DNA of 11,419 bases, taken from NCBI GenBank assembly GCA_004151065.3, contig NWUY0300073004.1, positions 2,844-14,262 on the forward strand, written 5' to 3'. Under the pieces are notes generated by a model, which saw nothing but the letters and a program-made list of their open reading frames with translations, searched no databases and had not been told where the DNA came from. Of this stretch, positions 1 to 7,726 are shown piece after piece (position 1 is the first letter of the stretch; the number at the start of each line of letters is the position of its first letter). The stretch comes from Larix sibirica. Taxonomy: Eukaryota > Streptophyta > Pinopsida > Pinales > Pinaceae. A program made the position numbers and the translations under genes.

Positions 1-415
1 TTGTTGGCTATTGGAAATGTTTCTAGTCCTTTCAGAAGATAGCCTCAATACCCTTTGTTATAATTGATTCATCCATACCTTCAATATCCATCTTCGATGG
101 GTTCATATCCATCCGACGAGAGAGCTATTAGAAGGCCCATTGGCAATTTGAGAGGAAGGAGGTTAAGTCAAATAGGGAAAATTCATTGTTTCTTTTTATT
201 ACAAATATCATCTAACATAATTAAAAAGAACCTACTCTTGGTACCAATTGTGAAACTTTGCACTCACTTTTTCACTTGCACCATTTTGCATTTGTTATAT
301 TGGATATCATATTTTTGCATATGTCAATTCAGTTTAATTTCCTTTATCCTTAAACCCATTTTATCACAAACCAACAACCATTGTGTAACTAAGAAACCTT
401 AGGTAGTCTCTTAGG
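1..415. other. No recognisable gene; flank or leader of the gag remnant
   Basis: An open frame of 112 codons at 64-402 (+) has no recognisable motif, and its second half is a hydrophobic stretch typical of translated T-rich DNA, so I do not call it a gene. The position just upstream of a gag remnant means this could be the 5' untranslated leader or LTR end of that element. I could not find a clear primer-binding site matching a plant initiator-tRNA 3' end, nor a second LTR copy in the window. Nothing else is supported. Confidence 0.4.
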
Positions 416-1920
416 ATGCAAGGGCTTCCCCCTATTCAAGGAGGGGTTCCCACATTACCTCCTCGTAGACCATGAGGGAGACCATCACGTTGGGGACATA
501 CACGAGAAATTGTGGTTCCATAATCCCTGGTTGGACATACCTTGCTGAGTTCCCTCCAATATTACCCTATGCATATCCTTCACCAACAGAAGGAGGATCA
601 TCACCATCAGTTGCATCCTCACTACCATTAGGTAGAGGATCAACTCCCCTAGTATCACCGCCCACATCACCTAGAGGAGGTAATACCCAACAAACAATGG
701 TAGGTCCTATGCCTCAACCAATACTTCCATTTATGGCGAGTTTAAATCTCCATATTTATCCAAGTTGATAAATGATACCATTATTTATGAACCCGCTTGG
801 ACACAAATTCCAGCTAAATTTCCCTCGGATATTCCAAAATTTGAGGGTAAACAAGGAGACAAACCATCTAGCCATGTGATTTAATTTTATCTCTTGTGCT
901 CATCCAACAGTATAGTCAATGATACCATTCCACTTTGACTTTTTCAAAGAAACCTTATAGAGATGGTGGCCAAATGGTATGTAAATTTACCGTATTGTAC
1001 TCATTTCACTTTTGATTCCATTGCCACCATATTCCTCATGTATTTTCAACTACCTATACATCACGGTCTTGGTTTGGAAATTTTAACTAAATTTTAATAG
1101 AATACTTCCATGCACGATGTGGATCACATCCACGAATAGAGTAGGTTCAAGACATTGTGCAAAATTGAAATCCATGATGAATTCCATCTGGAGTGGTTTC
1201 TAAAATAACTCCTCCCCATGACCGTTAAGGACGTGGAAACTATTATGCCCAAAATGGAAGAAGAGGCCATCCTAAAGGCCCAACATTTCGATTTGATATA
1301 TTCCAAATCAGGTTATTTTCATACAATCATCCCAGATTCCCCTTGGCATCGTTCTCTGAACCAAGCACCTTGTGTCACATCAAAATCTATCGATGGGCTC
1401 ATAGGGGTTTTTCCCCATCAAGGGAACCTTCTTTAACCAGATAGCTCACTGTGCCACATAATATTTCACACCAGAACCCACCAGCACCTCAAGCATCAAT
1501 GGACCCCCAAATTACTCCAAATACCTCATTTGGAAAAATGATGTATGGACCATACACTCCTACATTTCCCAATGCAAGCCCTCTGAAACTTGCACCACCA
1601 CCACCACCCCTAATAGTTCCACAAGCTCCTATATCCACACCCTATGGAGAAGCCAACCCATATCTACCTACACCCATTTACGATCCATATTTTCCATTTC
1701 TTGGCCCACCTAGTATGCACCCCATGAATCATGTTGGGGTCAATCTAGTTCAACACTCAGACTCCCGCAAAATAGACTCAACAATTTGAGTAGCTAAATG
1801 TAGTGTACCCGGCCTCAACACCGAAGACAAAGACACCAAAAAACCCAGGGGGGAGGCTTATTAGAGGTAATGAATGGTGTAAATAAAGGTAACTAAGGCT
1901 AGGCCAACATGCCAAAAACC
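416..1920 (+). pseudogene. Ty3/gypsy-type LTR retrotransposon gag remnant
   Basis: Gag forms the particle that packages retrotransposon RNA. Here it is broken into several frames. A proline- and arginine-rich N-terminal part (from an ATG at 416) is followed, around 730-870, by pieces reading MASLNL, then DTIIYEPAW and PSDIPKFEGKQGD. The last is the characteristic 'SDIPKFEGK' core of this plant gag family. Next come SSNSI, LRLFQRNL and AKWYVNLP (about 900-990), then FLMYFQLPI (about 1030-1060), FHLEWFLK (about 1180-1205), and an open stretch at 1218-1436 containing EEEAILKAQHFDLIYSKSGY and IIPDSPW. A proline-rich tail is open at 1451-1789, and a basic KTKTPK segment lies near 1825-1845. Several stops and frameshifts (for example near 765, 880, 1090 and 1137) show it is not functional. 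No protease, reverse transcriptase or integrase follows, because homology gives way to an unrelated minus-strand LINE after about 1920. The family assignment is from known gag motif order; the end points are approximate. Confidence 0.85.
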
Positions 1921-1984
1921 ATCAAAGTAATCATTCATCCCTTTAAAATGAAATGCAAGTATTCAAATACATAACATTTCCCTA

Positions 1985-2557
1985 GTGCACATACTAAGGT
2001 AAAGCAGATTCCATAATCCAACCATCTGGGTGTTGATGCTTACCCCTCTTAAAATATGAGAGTATATTCAATAATACATCAGAACTTGTCTCATCATACA
2101 TATTTTTGTTTTTCTCTTATGATACCAAGATAAGAAAAAAATATGCAACCTTAATGATTTCTACAATATTAGAACATGTCATATGTTGATAGATTCTCCC
2201 AAAATGTCGCACATTGAGCTCAAACAAGTCATTGATTTCTTGAAAAAGTACCATCCTATTTATCCACTCCCTATATTGTGTTGTGATTCCTCCCTTAATT
2301 AGTCAAATTGCAAAAGAGCTTGTTCTTCTCATACCAGATCTCTCCCTAAGTCACCCTACTTTTCAACCTCTAGTTTTCCTCTCCATCTCTCAGGAGATTA
2401 TTATTTTTTCTTCCAATATTTTGAGTCTGGGTATTTCTTCATCTAAAAAAAATGGTGTCCCTGTTGATAAGATCAATAATTTCTCCTTCAATTTCTTGAA
2501 GGGACTTATCTCTATTTCTAAAAATTTCCTACTTTCCCTTTAACAACCTTCAAAACA
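1985..2557 (-). pseudogene. LINE-B, 3' half: linker and start of reverse transcriptase
   Basis: Read on the minus strand from 2557 downward, this continues the LINE-B ORF2 whose endonuclease lies at 7711-8560. Visible pieces in order are: an LK..KGK run near the junction, EEIPRLKILEEK (about 2410-2450), SRVT (about 2345-2360), and CNLTN followed by a stop and GRNHNT (about 2277-2310, corresponding to the usual 'FFH...RRN.N.I' of plant LINEs). Then come FQEINDLFEL (about 2216-2246), SNIVEIIKVAYF (about 2130-2170), and LLNILSYFKRGK with HPDGW (about 2010-2075). The last pair is the decayed 'SFKRGKSPGPDGW' motif that opens the LINE reverse transcriptase domain. Frames change repeatedly and stops interrupt it. 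The catalytic RT motifs that should follow are absent below about 1985. The opposite-strand open frame at 2283-2543 is a shadow of this segment. Confidence 0.78.
2542..2557 (+). repeat. Left target-site duplication of LINE-A (16 bp)
   Basis: The 16 bases AACAACCTTCAAAACA are identical to 7711-7726. The preceding base differs (T here, A at 7710), so the repeat is exactly bounded on that side. On the minus strand the inferred first nick reads GTT|AAA, in keeping with the T-rich/A-rich cleavage preference of L1-type endonucleases. The repeat sits inside LINE-B and marks where LINE-A entered. Confidence 0.9.
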
Positions 2558-2574
2558 TGATAACTAATACGTAG

Positions 2575-2870
2575 GGGAAAAAAAGGAGGAATTCAACGCA
2601 TGGATTGGGACATTTTTTCCTTCCAAGCCTTAATGCAAGACTCTCATCTAAATGAAATAAGCATGGTGAATGGAACTCACACTTGGAATAAAAAACATGG
2701 AGGGTCTCATTAAATTGTCTCTAAACTTGACAGATTCCTGGTCACTCCCCCCTAATCAGTGACAACTTCAATCTTGCAACTACAATCCTTCTCACATTAG
2801 GACCCAACCATTGGCCCATTTATATGCTCATAGACATGGGAGGGGCCCCATCCTTTCATCTGTTCAAATT
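2575..2870 (+). pseudogene. LINE-A endonuclease, C-terminal remnant
   Basis: This is the end of the APE-like endonuclease domain, which nicks target DNA for retrotransposition. The remnant begins just downstream of where the GDFN motif would lie. Visible pieces are GGIQRMDWD (2585-2611), LMQDSHLNEI, NGTHTWNKKHGGSH (about 2669-2710), then a TAA in place of the expected Gln, and KLDRFLV (about 2723-2743). After an interrupted stretch comes GPNHWPI (2800-2820). In this family the last is SDHWPI with a catalytic Asp-His pair; here Asp is Asn. The frame then runs straight into the linker. Confidence 0.8.
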
Positions 2871-3333
2871 TGAGAAATTATGGCTCAATTACCCTAATTT
2901 CATAGAAACTATTGATCAATGGTGGCAAGAGGTGGACACTGCTGAGGGAACTATCATGTACAGATTCCAACAACGGCTCAAAATGTTGAAATTCAAACTC
3001 AAAACTTGGAACACAAAGGTAGTAGGAAATATTTTAAAAAATAAACAAATATTGGAGGAGGAAATAAGAAACCTCCAATGCAATTTTATTCATGTCGGTT
3101 ACAAATATGAGTACAAACAACTGGAAGAGAAAATCAACAGTCATGTACACACATGTGACCAATACAAGGAAACTCTATGGAAACAAAACTCTCAATCCAA
3201 CTGGCTCAAGGATGGGAAAAAGAACACAAAATTATATCATAATTCCATGGTTCAAAGGAGACAACATACTCGTATTGTCTACCTTAAAAATGTGCAAGGA
3301 ATTCACCTTGAGAAGAAAGAAGATATAGAATAG
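2824..3333 (+). pseudogene. LINE-A linker between endonuclease and reverse transcriptase
   Basis: This is the longest unbroken coding stretch of the window, about 169 codons. It holds the conserved spacer that follows the endonuclease in plant L1 elements: FKFEKLWLNYPNF near the start, WWQEVD and EGTIMYRFQQRLK, a lysine-rich helical part with LEEEI, then LWKQNSQSNWLKDGKKNTKL. The last corresponds to the family's 'W.Q.SR..WL..GD.NTKFFH' motif with several substitutions. It is a fragment of ORF2, not an independent gene; its ATG is internal, since the frame is open upstream through NHWPIY. It ends at a TAG at 3331-3333 where the polyprotein should continue. Confidence 0.85.
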
Positions 3334-4530
3334 CAATTACTCAGCTTCTACAACAGCCTTCTTACTAAACCTTCTTTGAATATGCTTCCAACTATTCAGT
3401 AGATAACTCAGAACACCCCCTCCTTGCTTACCTATGATCAGAATATCATTCTCCTTAGAGGAATCACAATGGAAGAGGTCGAGAAACCCATATTCCACAT
3501 GCCAACAAGAAATTCACCAAGATCGGTTGGATTTGTGACTGTTTTTTCCATGATTTCCAGAACATGGTCAAAACTGATGTTTAGAAAGTTGTTGAGGCCT
3601 CCTATTTTGTCGGATCTATCCTCCCTCCCTTTAATGCAACCTTCTTTAATTTAATTCCCAAAACCAATCAGGCTGTGAATCCCTCTAATTTCAAATCCAT
3701 TCCCCCCTGCAATGTTATTTATAAAATCATTACTAAACTCAATGCATTTCACCTCAAACCTCTCTTTCCCTCTTTTATCTCGCTAGAGTAATCATGGTAT
3801 GTTGAAGGTCGAAAAAATATTGATGGAATCATCACTACACATGAATCCATTCATTCTCTCAAATATCTCAAAAACCGTGGGATTTTCATCAAACTTAACA
3901 TGTCTAAAGCCTTTGACAAACTCAGTTGGCAGTTCATTAATCAAGCCCTACTATCTTTGGGTTTTTTGGAACCTAGACTATTTGGATCATGACCTTAACC
4001 TATTCATCCTTATTCTCCATCCTAGTTAATGGCTCTCCTACTACTTATGTTTCTCCATCAAGGGGATTTCGGTAAGGAGACCCTCTCTCTCCATTTCTCT
4101 TTGTCCTAATGGCAGAAGGTCTTGGTTACTCTATCAAAGCAGAAACTAAGATAGGAAACCTCAAGGGTCTTAAGTTATATTAGGATTTTTTCCCCACTCT
4201 ATAATCTCCAATTTTTGGATGACACCGTGATGATGGGTGAACCTTCCATTCGGGAATCTCGGGAGTTCCTTCAAATTTTAAATCTCTTTGGTGAGGCTTC
4301 AAGTACTACCATCAACAAATCTGAATCTCAATTTTTTCCCTTAACAAAACTTTGATTATGCATAGCAGCTTTATCATGTAATGGATTTTCAATGGGCCCC
4401 CTTCCATCTAAATATTTAGGAGCCACCTTAGTAGATACAATGATCAAGAATGCTACTTGGAAGGACCTTCTAGCTAAACTAGAGAAAATATATCCAATTA
4501 GACTTTCCGATTTTTGAATTTAACATGACA
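3334..4530 (+). pseudogene. LINE-A reverse transcriptase domain, broken
   Basis: This domain would copy the element RNA into DNA at the nick. In order I see TMEEVEKPIFHMPTRNSP (from about 3469, the decayed 'MPTxKSPGPDGF' entry motif), FFNLIPK (about 3640-3665), then PSNFKSI and KIITKLNAFHLKPLFPSFIS (about 3725-3780). Motif A is IKLNMSKAFDKLSWQFI (about 3888-3938). Then come VNGSP, the GDPLSPFLFVLMAEGLG motif preceded by a stop at 4073-4075 where the family has Gln, FLDDTVMMG (4212-4238, the [YF]-x-DD catalytic motif), NLFGEAS, INKSESQFF and KYLGATLVD (about 4405-4440). The first Asp of motif A is Asn, which alone should abolish activity, and there are frameshifts near 3660, 3990 and 4190. Confidence 0.9.
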
Positions 4531-5110
4531 ACTGGTGCTTCTCACATTAGTCTTGCATACAATGCCTGTATACCCTTTTTCTATCATGGCAGTTCCTAAA
4601 TACATTCTCAAATCCATTCACAACCTTCAATGCTTTTTCATTTGGGGAGGAGACACTCGGGAAAGAAATTGGCCATTGGATGGGATGGTCGACTATATAC
4701 ACCCCAAAATCAATAGGGGAATGGGCCTTCAGGACCCGAAGACACTCAATCAAGCTCTCACATAAAAAATATGGTGGAACAAACTCACTGATAGAAAAAA
4801 CCAATGAACCAAATTATGGAAGCATAAGTACACTCCAAACATCCCACTACATCAATATCTCATTCATCTAGATGATAATATAAGAGACTCTCTCATCTGA
4901 AATCCGGCATGGGCCTAGTGGGACCTTATTAGAGATCAAAAATTTTGGGAGATAAGGGATGGAATGTCATCTCTCTTTTAGGAAGATAGATGGAAACGAC
5001 TCCCACCAATACGCTCCACTCAGGATGTTCAAAAAATGCAAGATAAGTTAATCAATAATAAAGTCACTATATTCAGACAATACTGGTCTCCCAATATCCC
5101 AAATTCTGGA
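4531..5110 (+). pseudogene. LINE-A region after the RT palm, broken
   Basis: A frame open at about 4535-4765 carries TMPVYPFSIMAVPKYILKSI, IWGGDTRERNWPL and NRGMGLQDPKTLNQAL. These are the conserved '(Y)..S..P..I...I......FIWGG.....K..L..W' and 'GGLG..D....N.AL' blocks found downstream of the palm in plant LINE ORF2. The frame then breaks, and pieces such as TKLWKHKYTPN (about 4810-4845), DLIRDQKFWEIRDG (about 4920-4962) and EDRWKRLPPIRSTQDV (about 4981-5030) continue the same protein. Stops replace several expected residues. The minus-strand frame at 4547-4804 is a shadow of this conserved region. Confidence 0.85.
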
Positions 5111-5730
5111 TGGCGATAATGAAAATCGATAAACCATAAGCCGAGAGTCCCCACGCAGGAGGGACGGAGCAAATTTTACCTTGAGCTACAATCCCGTCGG
5201 ATTAAAATATCTAAACAACAAGAAAAAATTAGATGGGACATCAGTCGACGGGGGGTTTCACCATCAAAAAGGCTTATTCCATTCTAGTTTATCATAACAA
5301 CCTTCAACATGACAGTATATGAATCAAAATTCAGACCTCAAACCTCTAGCCCAAAATCTCAATGAGTCTTTGGCTAATTGCGAAAGGTCATGTTCTAACC
5401 TAGGACAAGCTTCTCAAAAGGGGATTCTTGGGGCCTTCGGTCTGTTTCATGTGTCGAGTAGAACAGGAGAACTCAAACCCTATTTTGAAAAAATTCCCTC
5501 TGGAAATCTCTTTATGGGATAAGAGATCCAAAATCTTCAAACAATCGGACCATTGTGGAGACTCTCTTTATCAAACTCTAGAATGATGGTGACCTATCCC
5601 TTTCAATAATCCTCTCCTTAACATAGTATGTCATCTCTTCCCATGATTCTTTCTCTGGACTATTTGTAAAGAACACAATAAAAGAATATTCAAAGACAAG
5701 TCAATGACACTTGACTCTCTCTAGATCACA
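5111..5730 (+). pseudogene. LINE-A zinc-finger-like (zf-RVT) region, broken
   Basis: Plant LINEs carry a small Cys/His motif between RT and RNase H (the zf-RVT family). Here VCFMCRVEQENSNP (about 5438-5480) retains the first CxxC pair, but the His and third Cys expected after 'E...H.L..C' are gone. SLWDKRSKIFKQSDH follows directly (about 5508-5552). Upstream, GVFTIKKAYSILVYHN (about 5250-5300) fits the 'G.FTV.SAY..L' motif that precedes this finger, with a one-base frame difference. The 67-codon frame at 5319-5522 lies in another frame of the same region and is probably not the coding one over its whole length. Confidence 0.7.
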
Positions 5731-5733
5731 ATC

Positions 5734-6330
5734 ATGAAATCGATTCAAGAAACAATTCAATCAGAAACTTGGACTCCAGAGGATTTAAATTTATATGATG
5801 AGGAGCACCCCATTATCCAAGCTTGGAATATCAAATTTTGGGTGAATCTTTCCCAAGTACCAAGATACAATCCTTCTCTAATTAGTCCTTCCCATTTGTC
5901 TCCACCAACAACGATCTTTGCCAAAATAAATTTTCATGGCGCATCTAAAGGGAATCCTAGGGAAGCAAGGCTTGGAAATGTCTATAGAAATAGTCTAGGA
6001 AACATTATTTGAACCTATGTTGAATACATTGGAATCAACCTGAATAACACATCTAAAATCCAAGCAATGATCAAAGGACTACAGATTGGAAATAGGAAAG
6101 GATGGAATACTCTGATCTTGGAAGGAAATTCAAATAATGATACACCTAGTCAGACATATCTAGCATGGGACAAAGCTATCCAAAATGTCTTCAAATTGAT
6201 GCCTTGGAACCATGCTAAAAAATCTTCCCCCCTTGATTACCCAATTTGATACTCACATCCCCCAGCATGTATAGAGAACTACCAATAGGGTGGTTGAATG
6301 CTTATCCAATGCAAGTGCAAATCCCCATGA
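5734..6330 (+). pseudogene. LINE-A RNase H domain with altered catalytic residues
   Basis: This would degrade RNA in RNA-DNA hybrids; the domain is common at the C-terminus of plant L1 ORF2. Open at 5734-6012, it reads through a spacer (NIKFWVNLSQVP) into FAKINFHGASKGNPREARLG (about 5917-5976). It stops at TGA 6010-6012 where the family has Arg, then continues in the same frame with TYVEYIGINLNN, AMIKGLQIGNRKGWNTLILE and GNSNND. The end is NRVVECLSNASANP (about 6278-6320, shifted frame). Compared with active enzymes, the first Asp (NFDG) is His at 5935, the Glu of the central helix is Lys at 6055, the second Asp (GDS) is Asn at 6127, and the last Asp (VAD) is Glu near 6296. All four metal-binding positions differ. 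Confidence 0.88.
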
Positions 6331-6564
6331 TCCAATGATCATCTCTAGGTTAGATTATGTCACCCATCCTCTATACAATATTAATGTCATCTTTTGTAAA
6401 TTGAATACATGTACACTTCACGTAGGGTTCCAACCCAAGATATCTCATGGGATGATCTTGTAGCGGCCCACAACTCCTTCTGATGTCGCCTCCTCCATGG
6501 AAGGAATAGATAGCTCTCATACCACGAATGACCTCCAACAAAGGTGATAAGATGGAATGCCTAA
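6331..6564 (+). other. LINE-A spacer between RNase H and the downstream frame
   Basis: Immediately after the RNase H end, one frame continues as IISRLDYVTHPLYNINVIF (about 6337-6400), which may be the natural C-terminus of ORF2. Another short piece, DVASSMEGIDSSHTTNDLQQ (about 6482-6541), could be the beginning of the next reading frame. Minus-strand frames at 6371-6577 and 6517-6738 have no recognisable motif and are not called. Confidence 0.4.
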
Positions 6565-7398
6565 ATATCGTATGCATGGATTTATTGCTTCAAATGGATC
6601 ATAGATTTGAAAGGCCAAATCCCAGTTCGTACTGGTAGAACCCCTGACAGTACTAACACTAGTCATCTCTGCAACTCTCTCACCATGATCATGATGATAA
6701 TGGGATATTATGGCACTCAGGATAAGTATGGAAACCAACTTAAAAGAAACTTTTCACCTCGCATCAAAAACATTCAGAACCAAATCTCTGTTACTACCTT
6801 GAGAGTCAAGGTTGTGATCACCTACTCAATGTAGAGAGCTAAAGGAAACCCAAGTGAAATGTTTATCATATCCCAGCAAGGCAAGGGAAATAAAGGGGGA
6901 ACTTCCAAATCCCCAACCTAGGTCACCTCCCATATCAGAAGAGCATTGTTTGTAGTGCATGCTTATAGGAGTGAGATTCCTAAGAATGTGCAGTCCACCA
7001 TTAATGAGGCCAAGGAAGAAGCAAGGTTTGAGGGAAGGAAATTTATTTTTGATGAAAACATTCATTTGAAATTCAATAACTGGGTTGAATATCTGGGAAA
7101 CACCAAATCCCAAACCTCTCTTTTTTAGTGGACTATTGCAAAGCAATGGACCCATAAGTATGTGATAGTGAAGGCCCTTATTGAGAGGGGAGGAGCTTAA
7201 AATGAAATCCTACTGCGGCAGGAAGCAATGGAAACTCATTTGGATTCTCTGATAGAAAAAATCAAAGGTGTGGAAAGGTTCATGAAGTTGATTGCGGTTT
7301 GTTTGGGTATTGACATGAGCTTGCGACCTCACTCTGCTGATCCACCTGAATCACCAACAATTATCTACTCTGGTGGTTTTCATGATAGCCCACAGTAA
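6565..7398 (+). pseudogene. Unassigned degraded frame downstream of LINE-A RNase H
   Basis: One reading frame runs 278 codons with only four stops (6832, 6919, 7126, 7198) before a final TAA at 7396-7398, far fewer than expected in AT-rich non-coding DNA. It contains a polar N-terminal part (KGQIPVRTGRTPDSTN), then FVVHAYRSEIPKN, INEAKEEARFEGRKFIFDEN, HLKFNNWVEYLGNTKSQTSL, TIAKQWTHKYVIVKALIERG, a probable amphipathic coiled coil (LLRQEAMETHLDSLIEKIKG) and a proline-rich end (DPPESP). I do not recognise the family. It lies inside the LINE-A target-site duplication and upstream of its A run, so it travelled with this copy. It may be an accessory ORF of this LINE lineage, or captured sequence. 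Its beginning is uncertain. Confidence 0.55.
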
Positions 7399-7710
7399 TG
7401 AGTTCTCAACTTTCCATTTAACTTGTTTTTAAGTTAGACAATGTTATCTAGAGAAATTATGTTGCATAGACTTGTTTTGTATCATTGTTTTGTTTAATTT
7501 TCTCATCAAAGACTCAACTACTTGGTTTTTTTGTATGACTACCCTTAGGGGAAGATACATTTGGGTCACTCTTTAATGGTTTTGGCACTTCTCTATGGAA
7601 TTTTTTACACTCGGGATGACCAATATCTCTGTTTTTGTTGGTTATGATTATCAATGCTTGTAAACTTTTCTCCACGCAATGAAAGGATCCCACATCTTAG
7701 CTATGAAAAA
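7399..7710 (+). other. LINE-A 3' untranslated region and A tail
   Basis: T-rich sequence without a supported frame runs from the last stop to the insertion end. It finishes as CACATCTTAGCTATGAAAAA and then passes into the duplicated target. Seven A are present at the junction, of which the last two belong to the duplicated target. The tail is short, as expected of an old copy. Confidence 0.7.
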
Positions 7711-7726
7711 AACAACCTTCAAAACA
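7711..7726 (+). repeat. Right target-site duplication of LINE-A (16 bp)
   Basis: Sixteen bases identical to 2542-2557. Downstream of it the minus-strand LINE-B resumes, so joining the two flanks at a single copy of this repeat gives a collinear LINE-B. Confidence 0.9.

Larger units (their letters stand above)
2558..7710 (+). mobile_element. LINE-A: 5'-truncated L1-type non-LTR retrotransposon
   Basis: This 5153-bp insertion is bounded by a perfect 16-bp target-site duplication and ends in a short A run (seven A, two of them shared with the duplication). Both are hallmarks of target-primed reverse transcription. Domain order on the plus strand is: endonuclease C-terminal part (about 2575-2870), linker (2824-3333), reverse transcriptase (about 3424-4500), C-terminal region (about 4530-5110), zinc-finger-like segment (about 5430-5530), RNase H (about 5900-6330), an unassigned degraded frame (about 6565-7398) and a 3' UTR. 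ORF1 and the endonuclease N-terminus are missing, which is normal 5' truncation on insertion. Many stops fall where Gln, Arg or Trp is expected in the family (CAA to TAA at 2711, CGA to TGA at 6010, the RQGDP Gln at 4073), consistent with C-to-T decay. The element is inactive. Confidence 0.92.

Noticed and set aside
232-260. Sequence TTGGTACCAATTGTG as a possible LTR primer-binding site
   Set aside because: It does not match the usual plant initiator-tRNA complement well enough, and no LTR boundary is visible next to it.
64-402. 112-codon plus-strand open frame near the window start
   Set aside because: No motif, and much of it is a hydrophobic run from T-rich DNA; more likely leader or LTR sequence of the adjacent element.
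485-670. Minus-strand open frame opposite the gag N-terminal part
   Set aside because: Shadow of the proline- and serine-rich gag frame on the plus strand.
2283-2543. 86-codon plus-strand open frame
   Set aside because: The minus strand of the same segment carries LINE-B linker motifs, so this is an antisense shadow.
6826-7155. 109-codon minus-strand open frame
   Set aside because: Lies opposite the plus-strand frame at 6565-7398, which has fewer stops over a longer span and protein-like composition.
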